Source: Puccinellia tenuiflora
Taxonomy: Eukaryota > Streptophyta > Magnoliopsida > Poales > Poaceae
DNA length: 64,000 nt
Assembly (NCBI GenBank): GCA_012064385.1
Contig: QRDG01001356.1
Coordinates: forward strand, 98,044-162,043
Reading direction: 5' to 3'
Shown here: positions 23,468-34,570 of the stretch, piece after piece
Position numbering within the stretch: position 1 is the first letter of the stretch
How the letters are laid out: each line of letters starts with the position of its first letter
The notes under the pieces: model-generated
Seen by the model: only the letters and a program-made list of their open reading frames with translations
Told to the model about the DNA's origin: nothing
The model's database searches: none
Translations under genes and position numbers: made by a program

Positions 23468-23485
23468 TCCCCGGCAACGGCGCCA
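23468..23485 (-). other. Primer binding site of the Athila-like element
   Basis: The minus strand reads TGGCGCCGTTGCCGGGG, ten bases inside the 5' LTR. This is the primer-site sequence I associate with many grass Gypsy elements. Confidence 0.8.
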
Positions 23486-23495
23486 GAAATTAGCT

Positions 23496-24972
23496 TGATG
23501 TCTACTACACACTTCTATTCTTGTAGACTTGTTGGGCCTCCAAGCGCAGAGGTTTGTAGGACAGCGGCAAATTTCCCTTAAGTGAGTAACCCAAGGTTTA
23601 TCGAATCCACGGGAGGTAGAGGTCAAAGATATCCCTCTCAAGCAACCCTGCAATTAAGATACAAGAAGTCTCTTGTGTCCCCAACACACCTAATACAATT
23701 GTCAGTTGTATAGGTGCACTAGTTCGGCGAAGAGATGGTAAAATGCAAGTGATATGGATGGTAAAAGGTGATTTTGTAATTCTGTAATAAAAATGGCAGC
23801 AAGCAAACAAGTGACAAAAGTGACTAAAAACGGTGTATCAATGCTTGGAAACAAGGCCTAGGCTTCATACTTTCACTAGTGACTACTCTCAACATCATTA
23901 ACATAATTAAACACATGATAGTTCCCACAAAAACATGCATGGTAGACGTTACTCAGAGATCATTCTTTTGTGGATCAAATAGGATGAGAATTGCGTAGGG
24001 CTACGAAAAAGCACACCTTAAAGTTCGTATTCCACATCTATGGACACTTCATGCTGTCACTATCCGCATCCAAAGATAGTACTAACAAACACCACAACCT
24101 ATTTCTTGAATAGTCTCTTTCTTCAATAACACAAGCATCAAGAAACCTCATGATCTATTCAATCCAACAATAAAGAACAAACTCATGATGAAGATCCTTC
24201 CAATCTATTATCCATAGAGTCACACACGGCACCCACCTGTCACCGAGGTACCATGATCACAACGGTGACTCCGGAAATTGTACTAAATAACACACTTGAG
24301 CAATCATATCCATTACACATAGGGAAACATCATGTATTCAACTATACTAACAAAGCTCATGATCACAACGAAGATCACATCATGGGAGAGAGAGATAACC
24401 ACATAGCTACTTGTATAAGCCTCAGCCCCGTGAGGGACTACTCCCTCCTCATCGGGGAAGCAGCGGTGTCGATGGAGATGGCCCGGCGGTCGATCCCCGT
24501 CCGGCAGGGTGCCGGAACAGGACCTTCTGAACCCCCGAAACTTGTCGGCGATGGCGGCGGAGCTCTGTTGCGTATTTGGGAAAATCCTTCGGGGGTTAGG
24601 GTTTTTTTCGTCGGGATGATTTTATAGGCGTCGGAGGCGGCCGAGGGGGTGCCCACAGGGCAGGGGGGTCCCACCCGCGGGCTGCCCTAGGGCCGCGGCA
24701 GGGGGCCGCCCCTGGCCTGTGGGTGGCCCCCCAGGTCGCCTTTGGCTCCGGTCTTCATTTGTCCAAAAAAATCCCCGTAATTTTCGTCCAATTCCGAGAA
24801 TATTTCCAGAAGTAATTTTCTGCAACAAAAACAGGGAACTGGCACTGGGCATCTTTCAATAGGTTAGTCTGACAAAATGCATAAAATGATGTATATGATA
24901 GTAAAACATGTAACAACATCACAAAACTAGCATGGATCAATCAAAAATTATAGATACGTTTGACACTTATCA
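23496..24972 (-). repeat. 5' LTR of the Athila-like element (1477 bp)
   Basis: Starts TGATGTCTACTACAC and ends ACTTATCA. Shorter than its partner mainly through small indels. Confidence 0.9.
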
Positions 24973-24989
24973 ATTAGCATTAAGTCAGG

Positions 24990-25811
24990 GGAACAACCTA
25001 GATAAGATTTGAAGAGGTTCAAATGGATCGGGCCAAGAAGGGTTCTTGCCGTGATAAAAGGTAAACTGTTGAGTCGGACTCAATGCCCAGTATCGGCTAA
25101 TGATAAGGAAATGATGGAGAACATCCCCTATGCCTTGGCCATAGGGTCTATCCTGGTATGGACCACTGGAACCAACCCGATGTAGCTCTGGCTCTAAGCC
25201 TGACGAGCCGCTTCCAAAGTAATCCTGGTATGGACCACTGGACAGCTGTAAGAACATCCTGAAATATCTCAAGAGAACGAGAGATATGATGTTAGTCTAC
25301 GGTGGCTGTGAAGAAGAACTTGGCGTAAAAGGTTACGTTGATGCAAGTTTTTGACACAGATCCGGATGATTCTATGTCTCAAACGGGTTATGTGTTTCTG
25401 GTAAATGGTGGTGCTGTGAGCTAGAGAAGTGGAAAGCAATCCACCGTAGCCCAATCTACAATGGAGTCAGAGTACATTGCCGCTGCAGAAGCTGCAAATG
25501 AAGCTGTCTGGCTCAGGAAGTTCGTCATCGAACTAGGAGTGTTTCCTGGCATGCAAGACCCTGTCAACATCTACTGTGACAACACAGGGGCGATTGCTAA
25601 TGCTAAGGAACCGAGGTCTCACTCCACTGCCAAACACATACTCTGACGCTTCCATGTGATAAGACAGTATATCAAGGAAGGAGAAATTAAGATTTGCAAA
25701 GTACGCACAGATCTGAATGTGGCAGATCCGTTGACTAAGCCTCTTCCACAAGAGAAGCATGATCAACACCAAGGAGCTATTAGTGTTAGATTCATACCAG
25801 ATGTAAACTAG
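24990..25811 (+). pseudogene. Copia RT/RNase H remnant
   Basis: The C-terminal pol of the Copia element is readable in pieces. RT-end motifs (YALAIGSILV, LKYLKRTRDMMLVYGG) are followed by Copia RNase H motifs (KGYVDASFDTDPDDS, QSTVAQSTMESEYIAAAEA, IYCDNTGAIANAKEP, HSTAKHI) and ADPLTKPLPQEKH. It is interrupted by stops, notably TAG near 25422 in place of a Trp codon and TGA near 25645 in place of an Arg codon, plus frameshifts and a small duplication of CCTGGTATGGACCACTGG at about 25152 and 25224. It cannot be functional. Confidence 0.9.
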
Positions 25812-25841
25812 ATTAATTGTATTCTAGTGCAAGTGGGAGAC

Positions 25842-27524
25842 TGTTGGAGATATGCCCTAGAGGCAATTAATAAAGAGTTTTATTATCATATCTAAAAGTG
25901 TTCATAATAAGTTTTATGTCATGCTATAACAATATTAAGTGGAAACATTAATACACGTGTGATGTAAAACAACCAGGTCCCTAGTAGCCTCTACATAACT
26001 AGTCCATTGGTCAACTGATGGTCAACGTTTCCTGATCATGGGCATTTATGTCAATTGACAATGGAGTTGTGTCATTGGAGAATGACATGATGGACATCCA
26101 CCCAAAGTAAGTTAGCGCAATAAGATCTTTCACGAATATCGGCATTGCGATAACTTAAATAGAAACGTAGTAGTAACTAAATCCTTAGACCGTGAGATCA
26201 TATTTAATCATTGTTCTTGAAGGAGGCCTTGACTGCATCAACCGTCACACCGTACCAGGGTGATCATAAAGGAGTCTATCAGGTTTTCTAAAGGAATACG
26301 TTGAGGCGTATGCATCAAGAGTGGGATTTGTCCATCCGCACGACGGACAGATATCACTGGGCCCACTCGGTGATATTACATCAAGTCTTGCAAGCATGTG
26401 ACTAGGTCACGGAGATGTAATATCACGGAGACGAGTAAATGAGTTTGTCGAGTAACGGGATAGGATCTCGGACAAACTTGATATCATGTGACAAAAGGAT
26501 TTTGGTGAACAACGATAAGGTTCAAGCGACAAAGAACTTCGTGGAACGCACAAGGGCCATCATGGGTTTCCAGATCCCGCTGTTGTTCATTGATCGGAGA
26601 GGAGTCTCGATCATGTCTGGAGTGATCCTGAACCGAGGGGTGGCACAGTTAAGGGTAGACGACGCTTAGGAATAGCTTTGGCACCGAAGAAATTAGAGAG
26701 ACCTATTCCGGAATCGTTTCGAGATTTATCTGATGGAGATCGGAGCTTCCGAAGGAGTGTTGGAATTAAGGGAGAAGTATCCGATGGAGATCGGAGGGCA
26801 ACGAAAGGAGTTTCGATGCAAGAAATATTAGATAATATGTATTTAGTATTAATTAGAGTAATTAATAATTAAATCATATTTAATTAATATTTAAAAGGGC
26901 AGCCCACCTAAATGGGACTCACCCGACAGGGGTGGCCCAAGTGGGGGCTGCGCCACAAGGAGGGGCCGGCCGGCCTGGGCCAAGTGGGGCGCCCCACTAT
27001 GGGGCCCACTATGGGGCCGGTGGCTGCCCCTTGGCCGGCCAAAGCCATGTGGGGTTTAGTCCCACATGGCTAAGCCAAGGGGGTTGGCCTCCCCCCTCCT
27101 CCTATATAAGGAGGTGCCCCTCTCCCTTGAGGCCATCCCAATCTCTCTCTTGTCTGTGGTTCCGGAATATTGGAGCTGCATATTTTAGAGGGGTCTCTCC
27201 ATTAAAATTCACCGCCGTGATTTTGCTTCTTTGGTCGAGCTCTTCATCTTCCGCTGCTGCCGCTGGACCGGAGCCGGGGGATCGTCGCTACACCATACGT
27301 GTGTAGAACTTCGGAGGCGCTGCACTCTGTAGCGCTCGACACCGGTACGACTCCACGACCCTGAGGTCGGCGTCGTACGTCTTCATCGACAACGTTCTTG
27401 GGACGTAACGCTTTTGGTCTTCAAGAGGTATGAACGCCAGATCCCTCCGTTACTTATGTCTACCTAGAGATAGATCTTGGCTAGTTTATCGTTCGCGTTG
27501 CTAGGAAATTTTTTGTTTTCTACA
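25842..27524 (+). repeat. 3' LTR of the BARE/Angela-like element (~1.68 kb)
   Basis: Begins TGTTGGAGATATGCCC right after the polypurine tract and ends near TTTTCTACA at 27524. Length and start fit BARE/Angela LTRs. The promoter-proximal part contains CCTATATAAGGAGG at about 27102-27115, a good TATA box. Confidence 0.82.
27102..27115 (+). promoter_or_regulatory. TATA box of the Copia LTR
   Basis: CCTATATAAGGAGG, GC-rich on both sides, about 400 bp before the LTR end. This is the U3/R boundary position expected for BARE-type LTRs. Confidence 0.55.
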
Positions 27525-29198
27525 CACGAACCCTTTCATTTCTCTATCAAAGATGGACCGGAAATTAGGTTCTGGGAGGACAAGTGGCTAGGTAACACCA
27601 CACTCCGAGAACAATTTCCGGCCTTGTACAATATTGCACGCCACACCAAATGTGTCATTCAGAATAATTTTATTTGCTCCTAGACACACATCATGGAATG
27701 TCTTGCTCCACCGTCTAGCTTCAGTGCAATTGATGCAGGGATCCGATGAATTTAGATTGAATCTAAAGGAGAATGGTCAATTCTCAGTGGATTGTGCAAA
27801 GCGTTTATCCAACCTGATATAGTGATATTCTAGTTGATAATATTAATAAAATTTGGAAGATGAAGATCCCGCTGAAAAATAAGGTGTTCGTGTGGTATCT
27901 TCGTCGAGAAATAATTCTTACCAAGGATAACCTTGCAAAGAGGAATTGGCAGGGAGTAAAAAGTGTGTTTTTGTCATCATGATGAGAGTATAAGACACCT
28001 TTTCTTCCGGTGTAATCTTTGGAGGTCTATATGGTCAGCCATCCAGATAGCATCTAACTTGTACCCACCTCGAAGCATTGCAAATATTTTTGGCAACTGG
28101 CTCAATGGTGTGTATTCTAGGTTTAAGCTACTTTTTAGGGTGGGAGTGATTGCCACTATTTGGTCGCTATGGCTATGTAGAAATGATAAGGTTTTTAATG
28201 ATAAAAATTCGTCTCTTATGCAGGTCATATACCGGTGCACAGCTACGATCCGTTCATGGTCGCCTCTACAGCGTGTGGAGCACCGCGACCTATTCACGGT
28301 GGTGTCTACGCGGTTGGAGGATTCGGCGAGGGATTTTTTTTTTCCAACGTGGATGGCAGCATAATCTGCGGATATGCCCCCCACCCCCTTAGGCCTCGTT
28401 CGGCAGAGGAGTCTTGATAGGTTTTTGGGTGTATTATCCCGGCCCAACTTAGAAACAGCAAAACACACGGGTGGGCTGTTCGGCAGACGGGTCTTGACCG
28501 GGCTAAGCCCCAGAAACCCCACGTTACATGTCGGGTCGACATGTATTTGCGACAGTCCTCCCCCCTCACGTCTTCAATATTGGCGGCGCTCACAGCCGCC
28601 GCCTCAATTTCCCTTCGCGCCGCCGCGGCTGCTGCCGGAAGCGACAGCGAGCACATACTGGCCAGCGTGCTCCAATGTGGACCGCGTGTAGCCCGTGGCC
28701 AGGCGGGGGGGATCTGGAGCCGTGGGCAACATCTGTAGGATGGACGGATGGAGCCATACTGGCTACACCCACGGCGGATGCTTTGAACCTGTGCCGTCGG
28801 CGTGGAAGGGTGTTTGCTCCTGTCGGGTTTGGTGCATGGGTTAGCTGCACAGACGTTTTCTTTTCTTCTTGTAAGATGATCCATGTGTGTGCAGAACAGG
28901 TCAACTGGACTAGGGAATTGATGTGGAATTGTATGGCAGTGAAATCAAGTGGATTGGGTGACATGGGTGTTTTCACCAAATCCTGTGTGTTTTATACTCA
29001 ATAATCCCCTGTAACCACCTGTGCCGAACGAGGCCTTAGGTGTTTCTACAATTTCTCATTATGATATGTAATTCGCCTATTTAATTTTGTTCTCGAGACT
29101 TTTGGACCTGTGAAGGCTGTGTGCATCTTAGCTATGCAGAGGCCCGGGTGTAATGCTTAAAACTTTTTAAGTAATAAAATTTGCTTTATCGAAAAAAA
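27525..29198 (+). mobile_element. LINE (non-LTR retrotransposon) 3' end, split by a Harbinger element
   Basis: The plus strand encodes the zf-RVT region typical of the C-terminus of plant LINE ORF2 (FSIKDGPEIRFWEDKWLG, LKNKVFVWYLRR, CFCHHDESIRHLFFRC, IWSLWLCRNDKVFND). A 3' tail follows, ending in TAATAAAATTTGCTTTATCG and an A-run at about 29192-29198. Several frameshifts and stops break the frame. The Copia LTR abuts it on the left. The Harbinger element at 28392-29035 interrupts it. Confidence 0.85.
28392..29035. mobile_element. PIF/Harbinger non-autonomous element (644 bp)
   Basis: Perfect 14-bp terminal inverted repeats GGCCTCGTTCGGCA and a TTA target duplication (28389-28391 and 29036-29038). 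It sits in LINE sequence that resumes after the duplication. It carries no transposase. The interior has a GC-rich patch at about 28570-28800. Confidence 0.9.
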
Positions 29199-29421
29199 GT
29201 AAACTCAACATGCCGAAAACACCCCAAACGGGCCGAAATATGCACGTCGGTCTCTTTGGACCCCTGTCATGTCAGGACAAGCACAAATGGTCATGGTCAT
29301 GTTTTTTCCGGAGCGAGGCATGTGGGTTGGCCCGATAGGAACAATTACCAGACCTCCTTGAGTTGGGCCATGTCGTGTCATGCCGGGCCGGCCCATCACC
29401 TGTGTTTGAATAGAAATGTTA

Positions 29422-29503
29422 CTCCCTCCGTCCCATATTAGTTGTCGCTTAAACGGATGTATCTTACATCCGTTTGAGCGACAACTAATATGAGACAGAG
29501 GAA
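29422..29503. mobile_element. Miniature Stowaway-like palindrome (82 bp)
   Basis: An almost perfect hairpin. CTCCCTCCGTCCCATATTAG through a centre near 29462 mirrors CTAATATGAGACAGAG, with TA at the flanks. It is essentially all terminal repeat with no loop. Confidence 0.8.
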
Positions 29504-30119
29504 TATGAAATGGTAATAAATCGTGAAGCTTGACCCTCCTACGCTATTTAGTACAAATAAATAGTCGAATGGGAACAAACAAACTCACCAACTTTTCAAC
29601 AAATGGTATCATTAGCTTTGAGCTAGCCGACCTACCACCATAACAAATACTGGCTCATCAAATCTAAGTCATGTCAGCCACACGAATCACACGGATTTTT
29701 CAAGTAAAGCAATTAGGATTTTTGAAACAACAAAATCAAAAAGCATTGGGAACTCCCTCTTTATTCTAGTTAAGCCCCTAAGTCGCCTGTAGAGGATCCT
29801 AGATCTTCACTTCATCGTGTACATATGCCTTGGTTGCTTAGGACTAGGTTTCTTTGCCATCACATCCCAATCTAACATTGTGGCGATAGTCACATACAAC
29901 CTCACATTTATTTTAATTGTACCCAATTGACGTCGTCAAGGAGCTATTGAGCTTTTTTTCCCATTAGTATCACCAAAACTCTCAACAAGGAGGCAGTGAG
30001 GTCTTTTTTCGATAAGGAGGCAGTGAGGTCTTTAGCTTGACATTTTTCCTACCGAGAGGACTTTGAGCCTAGGTCAAGGAGTCGGTGTTTATGATCAACG
30101 CTTGATGTCGCTGTGTTCT
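29504..30119. other. Intergenic spacer
   Basis: No gene, RNA or element end seen. A short local repeat (AAGGAGGCAGTGAGGTCTTT) occurs twice at about 29989-30033. Confidence 0.6.
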
Positions 30120-30278
30120 AGCTATGGATGAAGAAGTCATGGATATGGCCAAGAGAGAAGCCTTTGCCAATGCGAATCCAACTAATACACTCATCATCAA
30201 CTAGGGGGGGGGGGGGGCTTATTATTATTTCTGCTATAGTTTAGAAACTTGTACTACTGAAGAGATTGTCAAATTTAC
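30120..30278. repeat. Left ~155-bp direct repeat
   Basis: From GCTATGGATGAAGAAGTC to GATTGTCAAATTTAC. It is repeated in the same orientation at 31217-31370 with few differences, chiefly a 14-base G-run here (30204-30217) against six G in the other copy. Confidence 0.9.
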
Positions 30279-31216
30279 TTCTTGTTAAGAATGAGCCATA
30301 CTGGTTGATCGGAGGTGCAGAGGCTACCTTCTGTTTCAGAGGCTCTTGGGGTTGGGGCGGGGTGCTTTGTGTTGTTGCTGTCTTTCCCACCTTTGGGAGG
30401 AGGTGGAGGAGGGCTCTTCTTCTCTTTGTTGCCCCTATGCCAGCGCTCGTTGTCTATGTCTTCATTCGAGCTCCTATTTAGGTGATCCTGGTCATCCTTG
30501 TCTTTGCTGTTCTTTGGGGGTGGGGGTGGGGGAGGGGGTGTAGAGGATTTATCTTTGGGGGGTCTTTCCACCTCCACCCGCACCTTAAAGGCCTGGCCAA
30601 TGACACACAGGTAGATGTGGTCAACCACATCTTCCGAGGCCGGGCAGCCAAACTTCATCCTTACTGGTTCCTGCGGATCCTCTGGGGTTTGAGAGTCAAT
30701 CTCCATTGGGCGACCCACCGCTCTGGTGTCGATCATGAGTCTGTTAGAGCGTATGTATTGCGGAGGGACCCCATGTACTCCACCCAAGTGTCAGCAAGAG
30801 CTTCGGCGTCATTGTCTTCCACTATCCCCTCCATGACAAGGGCCCTGGCTTTTGAGATCGGCAGTTGGAGACCCCCGCCCCGAATCGCCATGCGCAGCAT
30901 CTATTGGGAAGGAAATACTAGACCGAAGTCCAACTCGGCTCGCTATGCTGCTTCACTTGCCAATCCCAATTTTCTTGAACCAGATCCTTGAATTCCCCTT
31001 CAACTTGTTTCGCAGTGAGGAATGCATCATCAACGTACACTGTGGCTCCATTCAGAGGCCCTGTTCAATTTCCTCCACCGGCACATCAAGACACATGAAG
31101 CCGACGCCACTACGCCCGAACACCGCCTAGTAGGGTTCGCGTCGATCTCCCACACACATGGCCGATAGGTGACCTTTGGTCTTGCACTTGAAGCGGAAAG
31201 CTTCCTCAGTGCATCC
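30279..31216 (-). pseudogene. Zinc-knuckle/DUF4283-like retroelement protein remnant
   Basis: Reading the minus strand from about 31200: a CCHC-like knuckle (CKTKGHLSAMC, one upstream Cys lost), a stretch containing GFMCLDVPVEE, a segment with LPISKARALVMEGI, then GVHGVPPQYIRSNRLM and MKFGCPASEDVVDHIYLC (about 30787-30600), and a Pro/Lys-rich tail ending near 30275. A knuckle followed by a DUF4283-type fold resembles plant LINE ORF1-like proteins. Several stops and frameshifts make it a pseudogene. The DUF4283 link is from memory and moderate. Confidence 0.5.
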
Positions 31217-31370
31217 AGCTATGGATGAAGAAGTCATGGATATGGCCAAGAGAGAAGCCTTTGCCAATGCGAATCCAACAATACACTCATCATCAGCCAA
31301 GGGGGGACTTATTATATTATTTCTGCTATAGTTTAGAAACTTGTACCACTGATGAGATTGTCAAATTTAC
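31217..31370. repeat. Right ~155-bp direct repeat
   Basis: Second copy of the repeat at 30120-30278, same orientation. The pair flanks about 940 bp holding the zinc-knuckle remnant. Its ends are not TG...CA, so a conventional LTR pair is not indicated. Confidence 0.9.
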
Positions 31371-32056
31371 AGGTATGTTGTGCATATAGGCTAATTCGAA
31401 GCGACCTACAGGAGTCAAACAACATACAGTGCAACATTTTTTTTGGTCGGGTTCGAGATTCCCTAAAAAGGAGAGGAATAGCATGCACGGAGTATGTACG
31501 AATACGGGTAGATAGGATGCACACTATAATATTTGCCCAAAGTACCGAGCCGCTAGTTGCCATGCACATGACTCTCGAGTCTGGATGTGGCAACAGGGCA
31601 GCGTCAGGAGCAAAGAGCAGGCGTCAGTCAGAACCTGCCAACCTCCGAGCAAAGAACTAACGAGAGGTCTCGGCCGAAACAAAGATTACAAAAAGACCGC
31701 GTTTCAGAATTAACAAAGCCATCACCACGAGCGACAAATCAACCAAGCCATCCTCATCAGGTATGAGTAGATTCAGAGAGTAGCATGCAACGACCAACGA
31801 GTGGTGTCATTATCTGGTATAGCTCAGCTAGCAGGATATATAGTTCTTAATAATTTGCATTACGATCGACGACGATGTTCACGAAACTAAAGGCACACAC
31901 TTTCGGACTCGATCCTAGCTAACACAAAAGACACTAATATATCATCCGGAATTAACTACTGCTCAAAATCTCTCAATGCTAAAAATCTGGACCGCCGCCT
32001 GCCCGGCCGGACCACTTGGCGATCGACGGCGGGCTTGCTGCTGCAAGCCAAGCTTA
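31371..32056. other. Spacer downstream of the SWEET gene
   Basis: No coding region seen. The part next to 32056 must include the SWEET 3' untranslated region (minus strand). I could not place a poly(A) signal with confidence. Confidence 0.5.
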
Positions 32057-34200
32057 TTATCTCTCAACGGTGACGGAGACGTTGCCGCCGCCGACGGTGT
32101 TGCTGTTGACGACGGTGGGCAGCTCGACCTGCTTCTTGTCCTTCTTGGGGGTGGACTTGTAGTAGCAGCCGTAGAGGATGAGCTGGGCGAGGCCGAAGAA
32201 GGCGCCGAGGCCATTGGGGATCTGCACGTACGTACGGGATGATTATCAAAAGACAGTTAGATCGATGCAGATTGTTATGAGCCGGGGAAGGAGATGCGTG
32301 TTGTACTGACCGTGATGTAGAGGTCGAACTTGATGAGTGCATATGCCGTCCAGCAGCATCCGTTGGCGAAGTTGACCAGCGACAGTAGGAAGGGCATGTA
32401 CTCCACGCTCTTGGTCCTGATCACAGTACCCTGCATGCAAGCATATACTCGTGGTTAATTATTAGCTGTAAGACTCTACACCTGGAACTGAAACACGCAG
32501 GACACGGCCACGAGATGGAAGATGACCCGTACAGTAGTTGGCAAAAAAGGCAAAGATTATCATAACAGATGCGCGCTAAAGGCACGTTTGTGATGCGTGG
32601 CTGGATCACAGGTTTTAGTTAGATTCATGCATGACCGCTTCTTTCGGATCCATCCATCCGTCACCCAACAGCAAGCACGAGAGTTTGGCACGGGCAACAG
32701 AAAGGTTGGTTGGCTATGCCTATACGGAATGCAGCTACGGATCCATTGGCATACGATCGACACCTAGGGGTTGCGTGATCGAGCGTTACCCTAAGGTAGA
32801 AACAGACCATGTAGGATTATCTGACCGAACATATGTACACAAGGCAAACATCCTGATGATGGGAACATGTGTGCAGTTTATAGATGGGGCGGGCCGGATG
32901 GGTTTTTGTTGCATTCCTCTTCCAGAGAAAGAAAACAAGAATGAACAAAAGGTAATAATTGTGAAAAATGAATTCCTGATGAGTCGCATGCGCTGAACAA
33001 TATTCAAGATCGATCATAACGTGTCGTGACTAACCAGTAGTTTTACATATGGATATGGATATGGATATGGATATGGATTAGAAGTTGCACGGAATTAAAC
33101 AGTACGTACAACACCAGCTAAATCCACCTCGAATTAACTGCAAAGGCTGTAAGCTGACAGGTGGTTCCACCAAATCTTTTCAGAATCAAGCTGTAAGTGA
33201 CCATGCACCACACAATCACAAACAGCATCCCCGCCGCCAACCAAAACTATCACTAATCAGATCTAAAATACTCACAGACATGAGGGCCCAACAGCAGATC
33301 CATGCAGATTAACTACTCACGGGTTTTCCTAAACCCATCGCACGTACAGACCATAGACATTAATTAGCCAGGTGCGGCCATTAACAGACTTCCAAAACTA
33401 CACCAAACAAAACAAAACGGCGCCGCCAGAACAACATACAAACAGATCGAGGAAATAAAGCGTGGATCAAGATGTGAGCCATGGATGGATGGATCCTGAT
33501 CCATAACTACATGGATGGGTGTACGTACCATGACGGTGAGGGGGGAGGCGTACATCGCCGTTCCGAAGATGATGCAGAGGATGCCGACAATCATGGATCG
33601 CTCTCGTGGGTGTGGGCAGCCAGAAGCACGGAGAGCACCACGATCACCATGAACACGGCCCTCAATAGCAAGCAGACCGAGCATCCTCAACTGCACGCAC
33701 GGGCACGGCATGGGTAGACAGATCTAATTAAACTGAAACCCAGCACCCCAAAAATCTTCCAATTAGGATCAGAGGACTTACGCGCTTCTGTTCGGCGAGT
33801 AGATGAAGAAGATGATGAGGTAGACGCCCTCGACGACGAGGCCGACTCCGTTGATGGTGACCACGAGGATGCTGTTGGGGTGGACAACGGGAGCCCGTAG
33901 AACACCCAGAGCATGCAGTTGAGCAACGTCGCCAGGTAGGGGTCCGGCCTTGAACTCCTCCACGTCCCTTCCTCTTGATGATCTCCACACGTCGGCCTGC
34001 CGGAGAGAAAAGCAAGCGGCCACTCGTCAGATGCAAACCCTAGCTAGTTACTAGTACTACGCCTTCCATTTCTGGACTACACAAGGAGGAGAGGTGGCGG
34101 CGGCGGTGACGGCGGCTTACACAGGGGAGAGGAAGAGGCCGAAGGAGATAACATTGCCGATGATGCCAACGATGTTGCGGGCTGCGTCGGCGGAAACCAT
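32057..34200 (-). CDS. SWEET: SWEET sugar transporter (clade II-like, SWEET6/7 type), indel-damaged exons 2 and 3
   Basis: Bidirectional sugar uniporter of plasma or internal membranes: two three-helix MtN3/saliva repeats joined by a linker helix. Exons (minus) are 34121-34200, 33782-33996, 33529-33690, 32311-32430 and 32057-32221, with GT/AG junctions throughout. Start MVSADAARNIVGIIGNVISF. Other landmarks are LLNCMLWVFYG, VVTINGVGLVVEGVYL, RSMIVGILCIIFGTAMYASP, KSVEYMPFLLSLVNFANG, CCWTAYALIKFDLYIT, IPNGLGAFFGLAQLILYGCY and C-terminal NVSVTVER. The expected length of about 247 aa is normal. Compared with the family frame, exon 2 shows five small indels (net -2) and exon 3 a +1/-1 pair, nearly all in G/C runs. 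There are no disrupting substitutions. This is either a recent pseudogene or, more likely, local sequence error. Subfamily call tentative. Confidence 0.9.
33048..33078. repeat. Hexanucleotide microsatellite (GGATAT)n in SWEET intron 3
   Basis: About five tandem GGATAT units in the 1.1-kb intron between exons 3 and 4. A likely length-variable marker. Confidence 0.85.
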
Positions 34201-34295
34201 CTTGCGAGCTTTGGGAGGGGAGGAATGAATGAACGAGTTGGGAATGGAGAGGATTGGTTATGGTTTGGGGCGATCCAGACGGAGTGAGGACGAGG

Positions 34296-34302
34296 TTAAA
34301 TA
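34296..34302 (-). promoter_or_regulatory. Probable TATA box of the SWEET gene
   Basis: The minus strand reads CCTATTTAACC about 100 bases upstream of the ATG, a plausible position for a leader of some 60-70 nt. It is not a perfect TATAAA. Confidence 0.45.
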
Positions 34303-34570
34303 GGCCGGGAGGGTGACTTCCCCAAGTTATCGATCTGAGGGTAAAGTAGTTACATGAGCTGGTCTTCCTCCTGTGCGGTTGTTATCTTATCCATCCGGTA
34401 AATACTGGATGAGAAAAGGATGGACATTCCCAGCCGTCCCTGGGACAGGGCCGTAAGTGCGACGGCCCAGTACCCAACCCAATACCGAGCTCCCAATACC
34501 AAGTTCATATATGTGCATCAAATAAAGATTATACTCCTATGATCCGTAATTAGTATCGCTAGGTGTAGTA

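Larger units (their letters stand above)
17115..24972 (-). mobile_element. Athila-lineage (Sabrina-like) Gypsy retrotransposon, non-autonomous, contains assembly gap
   Basis: Two near-identical LTRs (17115-18624 and 23496-24972) start TGATGTCTACTACAC. Beside the right LTR is a primer binding site reading TGGCGCCGTTGCCGGGG on the minus strand. Beside the left LTR is the polypurine tract AAGCTTGGGGATGC. The element therefore runs right to left. The interior (~4.9 kb including 699 N) contains a gag-like ORF but no RT, RNase H or integrase that I can see. The flanks differ (GTAAG against ATTAG) and show no clean 5-bp target duplication. The family name is from memory of Triticeae LTR starts. Confidence 0.85.
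24973..27524 (+). mobile_element. 5'-truncated Ty1/Copia element, BARE-1/Angela-like
   Basis: Only the end of pol (RT/RNase H), the polypurine tract (GTGGGAGAC, to 25841) and the 3' LTR remain. The LTR start TGTTGGAGATATGCCCTAGAGG closely resembles BARE-1/Angela LTRs as I recall them. The element begins abruptly at the edge of the Athila-like LTR, and its 5' two thirds are absent from the window. Confidence 0.88.

Noticed and set aside
22553..23653. Apparent 366-codon frame across the N gap
   Set aside because: It is created by undefined bases being read as open. There is no real sequence for two thirds of it.
30204..30217. G14 run as a G-quadruplex or regulatory site
   Set aside because: The matching copy at about 31300 has only six G, so it is most simply slippage or sequencing error.
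31217..31370. Treating the 155-bp direct repeats as LTRs of a tiny (TRIM) element
   Set aside because: The ends are not TG...CA, no convincing primer site or polypurine tract adjoins them, and no flanking target duplication was seen.
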